Shown: piece after piece, positions 1 through 4,895 of the stretch
Layout of the letters: each line of letters starts with the position of its first letter
How positions within the stretch are numbered: the stretch's first letter is position 1
Assembly: GCA_044224215.1 (NCBI GenBank)
Contig: JBGAKX010000219.1
Location: forward strand, 1-5,069
DNA length: 5,069 nucleotides
DNA from: DAOMFM01 sp035429825
Lineage (GTDB): Bacteria; Acidobacteriota; Blastocatellia; UBA7656; JADIYM01
Direction of reading: 5' to 3'
Position numbers and translations under genes: made by a program
The notes under the pieces: generated by a model
What the model was told of the DNA's origin: nothing
The model's input: the letters and a program-made list of their open reading frames with translations, nothing else
The model's database searches: none

Positions 1-532
1 GAGCAAACACGGTCTGGTACCGTTCGGCGTCGAGACGCGCGTCGTCGGAGGATTCGACGCGATGGATGTACGGCGGCAACGGCGTTCGTCCCCAGCGGTC
101 GAGCCGCTCCCACAATGACGACGGTTCGTCGAACCGGACGATTCGCCTCCCGGATGCCTCGACCGACTCGACGACCGCACGGAGCGCGTCGGGGCCTTCG
201 CCCGCGACAACCGTGTCCCCCGGTCGCAGCCGCGCCGCGGGTCGCGCGAGCACGTCCCACACGCCGCGTCCCTTGTCGGCGACGAGGAACAGCTCGACGC
301 GGCCGCCCGACGGTTCGCGGCGCCCGATCAGCCGCGCCGGGAACACGCGCGTGTCGTTGACGACGAGCAGATCTCCCGGCCGGAGTGCGCTTGAGATGTC
401 GGTGAAGGCGCCATCGGCAATCGCGCCCGACGAGCGGTCCAGCGTGAGCAGCCGCGACGCGTCACGCACCTCCGCCGGCCGCTGAGCGATCAGCTCATCC
501 GGCAGGGCAAAGTCGAAGTCCGAGACACGCAC
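1..532 (-). CDS. queA: S-adenosylmethionine:tRNA ribosyltransferase-isomerase, N-terminal part (runs off window)
   Basis: QueA transfers and isomerises the ribosyl group of S-adenosylmethionine onto 7-aminomethyl-7-deazaguanine at tRNA position 34, giving epoxyqueuosine; it acts in the cytoplasm. Only the first 177 codons are present, about half of the usual 340-360 residues; the rest lies beyond position 1. Seen in the translation: an N-terminal FDFALPDELIAQRP segment with the following RDASRLL, then VVNDTRVFPARL near residues 57-68, PLPPYIHR near 151-158, and RYQTVFA at 171-177, all hallmark QueA blocks. The start chosen is GTG at 532-530, giving (M)RVSDFDF; reading further upstream in this frame gives no ATG and no family-like sequence before the end of the preceding gene. 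The gap after the mglA stop is 55 bases with no terminator, so co-transcription with mglBA is likely. No clear Shine-Dalgarno is visible, leaving the exact start slightly uncertain. Confidence 0.95.
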   Translation of the reverse strand, partial: MRVSDFDFALPDELIAQRPAEVRDASRLLTLDRSSGAIADGAFTDISSALRPGDLLVVNDTRVFPARLIGRREPSGGRVELFLVADKGRGVWDVLARPAARLRPGDTVVAGEGPDALRAVVESVEASGRRIVRFDEPSSLWERLDRWGRTPLPPYIHRVESSDDARLDAERYQTVFA

Positions 533-587
533 GACAGGTCGGGCCGACGCGTACGCGCCGATCGCCGGCGCGAGCGCTCGGATCGGG

Positions 588-1178
588 CTAGCTGCCGCCC
601 TTGCGAAGCTCCATCAGGACCTGTTTCGCAACAGCCTTGAGCGTGTCGAACACGCCCACGCCCGTCGGGGCGACGGCCTCGAAAATGGGCTCGTCCTTTC
701 GCTGAAGCTCCTTGACCATCTCGTCGATGGACATCACGTGCGGCAGGTCGCGCTTGTTGAACTGCAGCACGTACGGCAGCTTCATCAGGTCGTACCCCTG
801 GGCCTTGAGGTTGTTCTCGAGGTTCCAGAGCGACTCGATGTTCGCATCCATACGTTCGCGCTGCGAATCCGCGACAAAGACGACGCCGTCGACGCCCTTC
901 AGAATGAGCTTGCGGCTTGCGTCGTAGAAGACCTGTCCGGGGACGGTGTAGAGGTGGAAGCGCGTTTTGAATCCGCGAACTGTTCCGAGTTCGAGCGGGA
1001 GGAAGTCGAAGAAGAGGGTGCGGTCGGTTTCGGTGGCCAGACTGATCAGCTTGCCCTTCGCGTGGGTTGCCGTCGAATCGTAAATGTACTGCAGGTTCGT
1101 CGTCTTCCCGCCCAGACCCGGGCCGTAGTAGACGATTTTGCAGTTGATCTCGCGTGAGGCGTAGTTGATGAAAGTCAA
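588..1178 (-). CDS. mglA: MglA, Ras-like polarity GTPase
   Basis: This is a 196-residue small GTPase of the bacterial MglA family, which in Myxococcus xanthus sits at the leading cell pole in its GTP form and directs gliding and type IV pilus motility. Seen: P-loop GPGLGGKT at residues 19-26; ETDRTLFFDF at 50-59, with the arginine (R53) and threonine (T54) of the MglA active site; TVPGQ at 78-82, where Thr replaces the Asp of the usual DxxG motif, as is typical of MglA, with catalytic Q82; NKRD at 141-144 for guanine specificity; and APTGVGVF at 170-177. Length and numbering match the Myxococcus protein as I recall it, and no key residue is missing. The start is TTG at 1178-1176: translation from it gives MTFINYASRE, the family N-terminus, and AAGAGGG lies 10 bases upstream. 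It follows mglB after 57 bases and precedes queA by 55, so it is probably one operon. Confidence 0.97.
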   Translation of the reverse strand: MTFINYASREINCKIVYYGPGLGGKTTNLQYIYDSTATHAKGKLISLATETDRTLFFDFLPLELGTVRGFKTRFHLYTVPGQVFYDASRKLILKGVDGVVFVADSQRERMDANIESLWNLENNLKAQGYDLMKLPYVLQFNKRDLPHVMSIDEMVKELQRKDEPIFEAVAPTGVGVFDTLKAVAKQVLMELRKGGS

Positions 1179-1188
1179 GGCTCGAAAA

Positions 1189-1195
1189 CCCTCTT
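1189..1195 (-). promoter_or_regulatory. ribosome binding site supporting the TTG start of mglA
   Basis: On the minus strand this reads AAGAGGG, 10 bases before the TTG at 1178-1176. No ATG or GTG in the mglA frame lies between the upstream in-frame TGA and the TTG. This site, together with family conservation, decides the start. Confidence 0.6.
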
Positions 1196-1235
1196 CAGAT
1201 GGATGTCACTGGATGAAGCGCGGCGCCTCGGGGAG

Positions 1236-1727
1236 TTAGCTAAACAGATTGTCGATGTCCTCGTCCGTGATCTCGGCGAATGGCGACTCCAGATCGACGC
1301 CCATCTCTCGCTCACGCTCGACCTTGCGCATGATGTGCTCAAAGACCTCGGTCAATTCGTGCGATGCCCGCCGGACGCGAAGCCGCACCAGACCAAGGCT
1401 CGAGCGCTCGTCAAAGATGACGACGAGGATGACCCTCTGCGCAACAATGGAGATATGAATGTTGTCGTGCTCGCCCTCGTGCGACAGGACCGGGAATTCC
1501 TTCTCGCCGATGAGCCGCGCGAGACCGTCCGTCGCCGCAACATTACCCGCCGTCAGACTCGCCAAGCTCGTGGTATCGATCTGCCCGACCTCTCCGTGTG
1601 TCGCTATCTGTTGGCCATTCTTGTCGACAAGGAAAACCAGCTTGGCGTTGGCATCGCTGCACAGACGGCCGATGATCGTCTTGATCTGCTGGTATTCCTC
1701 GTCATACATCACCATGGAACCATTCAT
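1236..1727 (-). CDS. mglB: MglB, Roadblock/LC7-domain regulator (GAP) of MglA
   Basis: MglB is a homodimeric Roadblock/LC7 protein that binds MglA and stimulates its GTPase activity, confining active MglA to one cell pole in Myxococcus; it is cytoplasmic. The protein is 163 residues, close to the Myxococcus length. Seen: YDEEYQQI near the N-terminus, DANAKLVFLVDKNGQ at about 25-39, IDTTSLASLTAGNVAA at 50-65, LARLIGE at 69-75, VILVVIFDERSSLGLVRLRV at 99-118, and the acidic tail FAEITDEDIDNLF at 150-162, which resembles the C-terminal segment that contacts MglA in known complexes. Of three in-frame ATGs (1727, 1715, 1709) the first is chosen because AAGAGGA stands 9 bases before it and the later two lack such a site. 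It is the first gene of the mglB-mglA-queA run and lies behind a good promoter candidate. It could be another Roadblock protein, but the sequence and neighbour make MglB close to certain. Confidence 0.96.
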   Translation of the reverse strand: MNGSMVMYDEEYQQIKTIIGRLCSDANAKLVFLVDKNGQQIATHGEVGQIDTTSLASLTAGNVAATDGLARLIGEKEFPVLSHEGEHDNIHISIVAQRVILVVIFDERSSLGLVRLRVRRASHELTEVFEHIMRKVEREREMGVDLESPFAEITDEDIDNLFS

Positions 1728-1736
1728 GGCCGATCA

Positions 1737-1743
1737 TCCTCTT
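1737..1743 (-). promoter_or_regulatory. ribosome binding site of mglB
   Basis: On the minus strand this reads AAGAGGA, 9 bases before the ATG at 1727-1725. It favours that start over the two in-frame ATGs 12 and 18 bases further in. Confidence 0.6.
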
Positions 1744-1770
1744 CTTGTTGAGCGAAACTGGCGAATTCTG

Positions 1771-1819
1771 ACACGGATAGTGTGGTGGTCGTTAGCCGCC
1801 TATGTATATCACACGGATA
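1771..1819. repeat. pair of 9-base direct repeats straddling the mglB promoter
   Basis: The plus-strand sequence ACACGGATA occurs at 1771-1779 and again at 1811-1819, exactly 40 bases apart (close to four helical turns), both in the same orientation. One copy falls inside the -35/-10 spacer of the predicted mglB promoter; the other lies in the expected early transcribed region. The arrangement fits two operator half-sites, but no regulator is identified and two 9-mers could still be chance. Confidence 0.4.
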
Positions 1820-1831
1820 ATTGGGTTTCAA
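1803..1831 (-). promoter_or_regulatory. sigma70-like promoter for mglB-mglA-queA
   Basis: On the minus strand a -35 box TTGAAA (1831-1826, 5 of 6 to consensus) is followed by a 17-base spacer and a -10 box TATACA (1808-1803, 4 of 6). A TG sits one base upstream of the -10 box, giving an extended -10. Expected transcription would begin near 1796, leaving a leader of about 70 bases before mglB. It is the only good promoter-like element seen in this gap; use in the cell is inferred. Confidence 0.6.
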
Positions 1832-1842
1832 GATGTTCCGCC

Positions 1843-1856
1843 CCCCGCGGACGGGG
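1843..1856 (-). terminator. possible short GC hairpin after the SurA/DsbA-like gene
   Basis: Four bases past the stop codon at 1861, the minus strand can form CCCCG-TCCG-CGGGG, a 5-bp stem. No T-run follows, so it is at best a weak terminator or pause site. It separates the upstream gene from the mglB promoter. Confidence 0.25.
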
Positions 1857-1860
1857 CCTC

Positions 1861-3339
1861 TCAGCCCTTTCCGAGGGCCGATTCGACCGCTGCGCGGAGC
1901 TGATCGGCGGTGTCTCCGGCAACCGGGCGGCCGTTCACGAAAACGGCCGGAGTCGAGCCGACGCCGACCCTGGTTCCATCCGTCAGATCGCGATCCACGA
2001 GGTCCGCAAAGCGGGGAGAGTCGAGTGCGGCATCGAATTTGGCCCGGTCGAGCCCGGCCTGCGTGGCGAGCTCCTTGAGCCGTGCGGCGGAGAGATTCGA
2101 CTGGTTCGCAAACAGGAGATCGGCGTATTCCCAGTACTTGCCCTGCTCAAAGGCCGCTTCTGACGCGACGGCGGCCGTGTAGGCAAACTCGTGCTGTTCG
2201 AGCGGGAAGTTCCGCGCCACGACCCGAACCTTGCCCGCATATGTCTTGACGAGACTAGCGAGCGCGGCGTGCGTCGCAGCGCACTTTGGACACTGGAAGT
2301 CACTGAAAATAACGATGGTTACGGGCGCCGTGGCGGGTCCGACGGATGGACGGCCGGCGACGTCGACCGAATACGTGGGCGGTGCCGGCTCGACCAGCCC
2401 GATCTTGATGGCGGCTCCCTTCTCAAGGCCCTTGGCGTACTCGTGCGTCGCGAGTTGCACCTCGTGCTCCTGCAGCATGACCGTCAGGTCGGGTTTGACC
2501 TCCGCAAGCGGGCGACCGCCAAACCGCTCCTTGTTCTCGTTGTAGAACTTCGAGACGTCGAAGGCGTCGATCTTTCGCGCCTTCGGCGCCACCTCTGTGT
2601 CGATGATCGCCTTTGCGGTCGTGCCGCGCCGCTCGGCTTCCTGGCTGATGAGCACCTCGTCGATCCGGCGCTCGAGCGCTGCGTACTCCAGATCGTAGAC
2701 GTTCAGGCGCAGTTCGTACATGACGCCCCGCAGGTTGTCCTCCAGCTCGCCGAGCGTGATCTTTGCGCCGTTGACGATAGCGAGGATCTTCGCGCGGTCA
2801 GCCTCGCTTGTGGGCGCGGCCGGCGAGTAGTCGAGCACCTCGATCTTCGCCGACGACCGAAGATCGGTCGTGAGGATGGTCATCTGCACCTGCTGACGCT
2901 GGCTGCGGATATAGAGCTTGAGCTGCTCCTTTATGTCGTCGTACGCGCCCGGCATGCTGCTCTGGTTGTGCGAGTAGAACGCCCTCAGCTCCTCCTCGGT
3001 AGGCTCGCCGGCCTTGGCGATGACCTCCTCCTGGAGCAGGCGCGGTGTCGAGATGCCGCGTTTTGCTGCTTCGACCTCGATCAGCTTGTTGGTGATCACG
3101 GTTTGGAGCGCCTTCTCGCGGATCGTCGCCATCCGTTCCTTGATCGGCTTTACGAACTCGGCGGTGTCGGCTTCGATCTGGCTCGTGGGGATCTGGACGC
3201 CGTTGACGATCGCAAGCACCGGAGGACGTTGGACTTCGCAATCGCACGAATCCTGGGGCGCCGGTGCGGCGAGCGTTGGCAGAGCCGTAGCAAGGATAAG
3301 GACGAGGATGGTGGTGGCGACGAGGGGCCTGTGCGACAT
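1861..3339 (-). CDS. exported protein: two SurA-N-like segments fused to a DsbA-type thioredoxin domain
   Basis: The predicted protein has 492 residues. Seen: a signal peptide at about 1-25 (MSHR, hydrophobic VATTILVLILATALPTLAA, likely cleavage near AA); a CxC pair at C32/C34; a first SurA-N-like unit from VLAIVNGVQI at residue 41 to about 170; a second, related unit from ILAIVNGAKI at 185 to about 315; then a DsbA/Thioredoxin_4-type domain with PVTIVIFSDFQCPKC, active-site cysteines C350 and C353, and the cis-proline loop STPAVFVNGR (P464). No PPIase (parvulin) domain is visible. The likely role, inferred, is a periplasmic chaperone-linked thiol oxidoreductase or disulfide isomerase. The frame stays open upstream to 3546, but ATG 3339-3337 is chosen because AGGTAGGAG sits 7 bases before it and a clean signal peptide follows. 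No lipobox is seen, so it is probably soluble in the periplasm. A redox partner (DsbB, DsbD or VKOR-like) is not in the window. Confidence 0.9.
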   Translation of the reverse strand: MSHRPLVATTILVLILATALPTLAAPAPQDSCDCEVQRPPVLAIVNGVQIPTSQIEADTAEFVKPIKERMATIREKALQTVITNKLIEVEAAKRGISTPRLLQEEVIAKAGEPTEEELRAFYSHNQSSMPGAYDDIKEQLKLYIRSQRQQVQMTILTTDLRSSAKIEVLDYSPAAPTSEADRAKILAIVNGAKITLGELEDNLRGVMYELRLNVYDLEYAALERRIDEVLISQEAERRGTTAKAIIDTEVAPKARKIDAFDVSKFYNENKERFGGRPLAEVKPDLTVMLQEHEVQLATHEYAKGLEKGAAIKIGLVEPAPPTYSVDVAGRPSVGPATAPVTIVIFSDFQCPKCAATHAALASLVKTYAGKVRVVARNFPLEQHEFAYTAAVASEAAFEQGKYWEYADLLFANQSNLSAARLKELATQAGLDRAKFDAALDSPRFADLVDRDLTDGTRVGVGSTPAVFVNGRPVAGDTADQLRAAVESALGKG

Positions 3340-3346
3340 CGGACGA

Positions 3347-3355
3347 CTCCTACCT
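3347..3355 (-). promoter_or_regulatory. strong ribosome binding site of the SurA/DsbA-like gene
   Basis: On the minus strand this reads AGGTAGGAG with a 7-base spacer to the ATG at 3339-3337. It decides the start against the longer open frame, whose extra 69 residues are arginine-rich and come from the hairpin region. Confidence 0.75.
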
Positions 3356-3373
3356 TGGATCTCCAAACGCGCA

Positions 3374-3404
3374 ATGATAACGGAGCAGGCGCGCGTGGTG
3401 CCAG
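3374..3404 (-). promoter_or_regulatory. weak promoter candidate for the SurA/DsbA-like gene
   Basis: The minus strand has TATCAT at 3379-3374, 5 of 6 to the -10 consensus, placed so that transcription would begin about 28 bases before the ATG. The best -35 match is CTGGCA at 3404-3399, with a long 19-base spacer. The -10 box is reasonable; the -35 box is weak. Confidence 0.3.
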
Positions 3405-3457
3405 CCCGGGGTTGAGGGTAGGCGCGGAGCCGGCGAAGCCGGCGGCTCAACAGCCAG

Positions 3458-3498
3458 CCCCGGGTGAAGCGAGCGCGAATGCGCGAGCGAACCCGGGG
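3458..3498. repeat. long stem-loop 1 of the array
   Basis: A perfect 8-bp outer stem (CCCCGGGT at 3458-3465, ACCCGGGG at 3491-3498) encloses 25 bases. These begin GAAGCGAGCGCGAATGCGCG and can form an inner GCGC-GAAT-GCGC stem. The inner core resembles that of the other two long stem-loops, while the outer stem sequence differs. Confidence 0.75.
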
Positions 3499-3594
3499 AT
3501 TCCGCGAATTTGCGATCGAGCCCGCCGGAGGCGGGCGGCTCACCACGCGAGAGCCGCCTGCTGACGCAGGCTCGGCTGTCCATCGTGACGGCTA

Positions 3595-3631
3595 CCCACG
3601 GCTTCGCTCGCAATGCTCGCTCCACCGTGGG
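3595..3631. repeat. long stem-loop 2 of the array
   Basis: A perfect 7-bp outer stem (CCCACGG at 3595-3601, CCGTGGG at 3625-3631) encloses 23 bases. Read on the minus strand the core contains GGAGCGAGCATTGCGAGCGA. It is followed on the plus strand by CTAT, as is long stem-loop 3. Confidence 0.75.
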
Positions 3632-3710
3632 CTATCTGTAGAGACGCCCGCTTCGCGGGCTGACGGACCAACGGGCGACCCCTACAGGGTCGCATCGTTC
3701 CACCAGCCCA

Positions 3711-3757
3711 CCGGGGGTCGTCGTCGCGCTGCGCGCTCCTCGACCCCCGGCTATTTT
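3711..3757 (+). other. long stem-loop 3 of the array, terminator-like on the plus strand
   Basis: This is the strongest stem of the array: a perfect 10-bp pairing of CCGGGGGTCG (3711-3720) with CGACCCCCGG (3741-3750). The 20-base core can form CGCG-CTG-CGCG and on the minus strand reads AGGAGCGCGCAGCGCGACGA. On the plus strand it is followed by CTATTTT, so it could end a plus-strand transcript, although no plus-strand gene is supported. On the minus strand, where pta is read, there is no T-run after it. Confidence 0.5.
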
Positions 3758-3793
3758 GGCGCACCCCTTCGGGGTGCCCGGAATCGGTTCGAT

Positions 3794-4786
3794 CTACCCC
3801 GCCTGGACCGCCGTGATCGCCACCGCGTCGACGATGTCCTCCGCCTTGCACCCGCGCGACAGGTCGTTCGCCGGCCGCGCCAGCCCCTGCAGGATCGGCC
3901 CGATCGCCGTCGCGCGCGCGAGCCGCTCCGTCAGCTTGTACGCGATGTTCCCTGCTTCCAGGTTCGGAAAGATCAGCACGTTCGCCCGGCCCGCCGCAGG
4001 CGATCCCGCGGCCTTTGATTCCGCGATCGCCGGAATGAGCGCCGCATCCGCCTGCAACTCGCCGTCGACGCGCAACTCCGGCTCGCGCGCTCGAACCGTC
4101 CGTGTCGCCTCGCGCACCTTGTTGACGAGCGGATGTTCTGCGGACCCCTTTGTCGAGAACGACAGCATCGCGACGACCGGCTCCACGCCAAGCAGCGCGC
4201 GCGCGGACTCGGCTGACGCCACGGCGATGTCCGCAAGCTCGCTCGCGGTCGGATCGATCACGACGCCGCAGTCCGCGAACACGAATGCACCGCCGGCGCC
4301 GTACTCGCACTCGGGCACGATCATCAGAAAGAAGCTCGATACGGTCCGCAGGCCCGGCCGCGGGCCGATCGTCTGGAGCGCCGCGCGCACCGTGTCGCTC
4401 GTGGTGTTTGTCGCGCCAGCCACAGACCCGTCGGCGTCGCCCGTCGCCACCATCAGGTTGCCGTAGTAGAGCGGCTGCCGGACAACGCGCCGCGCCTCGT
4501 CGGTCGTGACGCCCTTTGCGCGGCGCCGGTCGTAATAGACGCGGACATAGTCGTCAAACTTGCGCGATGTGCCGGGGTCCACAATGGCGGTATCGGCGAG
4601 CGAGACGCCGAGCTCCGACGCCCGGGTGCGGATCGGATCCTCGGCGCCGAGCAGCGTGATGCGCGCGAGCCCCTCGGCCCTGCACATGGCCGCGGCTCGG
4701 AGCGACCGGTCGTCGCTGCCTTCGGGTAACACGATGTGTTTTTGGGCTGCCGCGGCTCGGCTTCGAATGCTGGCGAGGACGTCCAT
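3794..4786 (-). CDS. pta: phosphate acetyltransferase (short, catalytic-domain-only form)
   Basis: Pta interconverts acetyl-CoA plus phosphate and acetyl phosphate plus CoA in the cytoplasm, usually paired with acetate kinase for acetate production or assimilation. The 330-residue product fits the short form, which is the catalytic PTA/PTB domain without an N-terminal regulatory domain. Seen: HIVLPEGSDDRSLRAA at 17-32, GNLMVATGDADGSVAGATNT at 109-128, MLSFSTKGSA at 207-216, DGELQADAAL at 241-250, ANVLIFPNLEAGNIAYKL at 268-285 and GPILQGLARPANDLSRGC at 296-313. S310, R311 and D317 match the catalytic Ser-Arg and Asp region of the Methanosarcina enzyme, from family knowledge. ATG 4786-4784 is preferred over ATG 4816 because AAAGGAG lies 11 bases before it, whereas the earlier ATG has no such site and overlaps a -10-like box. 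No acetate kinase gene is adjacent in the window. The long structured gap follows. Confidence 0.96.
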   Translation of the reverse strand: MDVLASIRSRAAAAQKHIVLPEGSDDRSLRAAAMCRAEGLARITLLGAEDPIRTRASELGVSLADTAIVDPGTSRKFDDYVRVYYDRRRAKGVTTDEARRVVRQPLYYGNLMVATGDADGSVAGATNTTSDTVRAALQTIGPRPGLRTVSSFFLMIVPECEYGAGGAFVFADCGVVIDPTASELADIAVASAESARALLGVEPVVAMLSFSTKGSAEHPLVNKVREATRTVRAREPELRVDGELQADAALIPAIAESKAAGSPAAGRANVLIFPNLEAGNIAYKLTERLARATAIGPILQGLARPANDLSRGCKAEDIVDAVAITAVQAG

Positions 4787-4797
4787 TGCGGGCGGTG

Positions 4798-4820
4798 CTC
4801 CTTTCGAGGCGTGCATTGTA
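4798..4820 (-). promoter_or_regulatory. -10 box and ribosome binding site in front of pta
   Basis: The minus strand has TACAAT at 4820-4815, 5 of 6 to the -10 consensus, and AAAGGAG at 4804-4798. Transcription would begin near 4808, downstream of the alternative ATG at 4816, which supports the start at 4786. The -35 region is poor (TTTGCG with a 16-base spacer is 3 of 6) and falls in the terminator's T-run. Confidence 0.45.
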
Positions 4821-4824
4821 CTGG

Positions 4825-4839
4825 AAAAGCGCCTGGCGC
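4825..4839 (-). terminator. possible second, weak hairpin terminator
   Basis: Immediately after the T-run of the main terminator, the minus strand reads GCGC-CAG-GCGC followed by TTTT. The 4-bp stem is weak by itself but may back up the first terminator. Confidence 0.3.
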
Positions 4840-4870
4840 AAAAAAAGCGGGGGGCCCGAAGGCCCCCCGC
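4840..4870 (-). terminator. strong intrinsic terminator of the outer-membrane protein gene
   Basis: On the minus strand GCGGGGGGCC-TTCG-GGCCCCCCGC makes a perfect 10-bp stem with a stable TTCG tetraloop, followed by seven T (4846-4840). It lies 25 bases past the stop codon at 4896 and isolates that gene from pta. Confidence 0.92.
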
Positions 4871-4895
4871 AAGGGTTTGTCACAATCCGGATCGC

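Larger units (their letters stand above)
3405..3777. repeat. intergenic array of at least nine stem-loops in three sets
   Basis: This fills most of the 454-base gap between pta and the SurA/DsbA-like gene; no credible coding gene was seen in it. Stems, in plus-strand order: GCCGGC-GAA-GCCGGC (3429-3443); CCCCGGGT with ACCCGGGG (3458-3498); GCCCGCC-GGA-GGCGGGC (3520-3536); AGCCGCCTGC with GCAGG-ct-CGGCT (3552-3577); CCCACGG with CCGTGGG (3595-3631); GCCCGC-TTC-GCGGGC (3646-3660); GCGACCC-CTACA-GGGTCGC (3675-3693); CCGGGGGTCG with CGACCCCCGG (3711-3750); GCACCCC-TTC-GGGGTGC (3761-3777). They read as three sets of short, long, short hairpins, with set starts at 3429, 3552 and 3675, a step of 123 bases each time. 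It could be a structured RNA, a 3' UTR of pta, a palindromic repeat element or a protein/DNA structural site. The pairings are plain; the function is unknown. Confidence 0.8.

Noticed and set aside
588..1178. MglA as a degenerate GTPase because the DxxG motif is missing
   Set aside because: Thr in place of that Asp (TVPGQ) is the normal state of the MglA family, and the other nucleotide-binding residues are intact.
1203..1751. A 182-codon plus-strand open frame opposite mglB
   Set aside because: It mirrors the whole of mglB on the other strand; mglB has family motifs, a ribosome binding site and a partner gene, and the mirror frame has none.
3340..3546. N-terminal extension of the SurA/DsbA-like protein to an ATG at 3546
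   Set aside because: The extra 69 residues are arginine-rich, derive from hairpin sequence and would bury the signal peptide; the strong AGGTAGGAG site marks ATG 3339.
2191..3564. A 457-codon plus-strand open frame opposite the SurA/DsbA-like gene
   Set aside because: It is antisense to a well-supported gene in high-GC DNA, is rich in Arg, Leu and Asp without domain character, and runs into the hairpin region.
3405..3777. CRISPR array
   Set aside because: There is no identical direct repeat of 23-40 bases with unique spacers; the repeated elements are inverted, of different sequence, and no cas gene is present.
3405..3777. Integron attC sites
   Set aside because: The consensus GTTRRRY/RYYYAAC ends are not seen in the right arrangement and there are no cassette genes or integrase between the hairpins.
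3340..3793. Insertion sequence or transposase remnant
   Set aside because: No transposase-like coding remnant, terminal inverted repeat pair bounding the whole gap, or target-site duplication could be found by eye.
3464..4018. A plus-strand open frame spanning the hairpin array and the end of pta
   Set aside because: Its composition is arginine-rich and proline/glycine-rich, dictated by the GC palindromes, and it overlaps pta antisense; no domain is recognisable.
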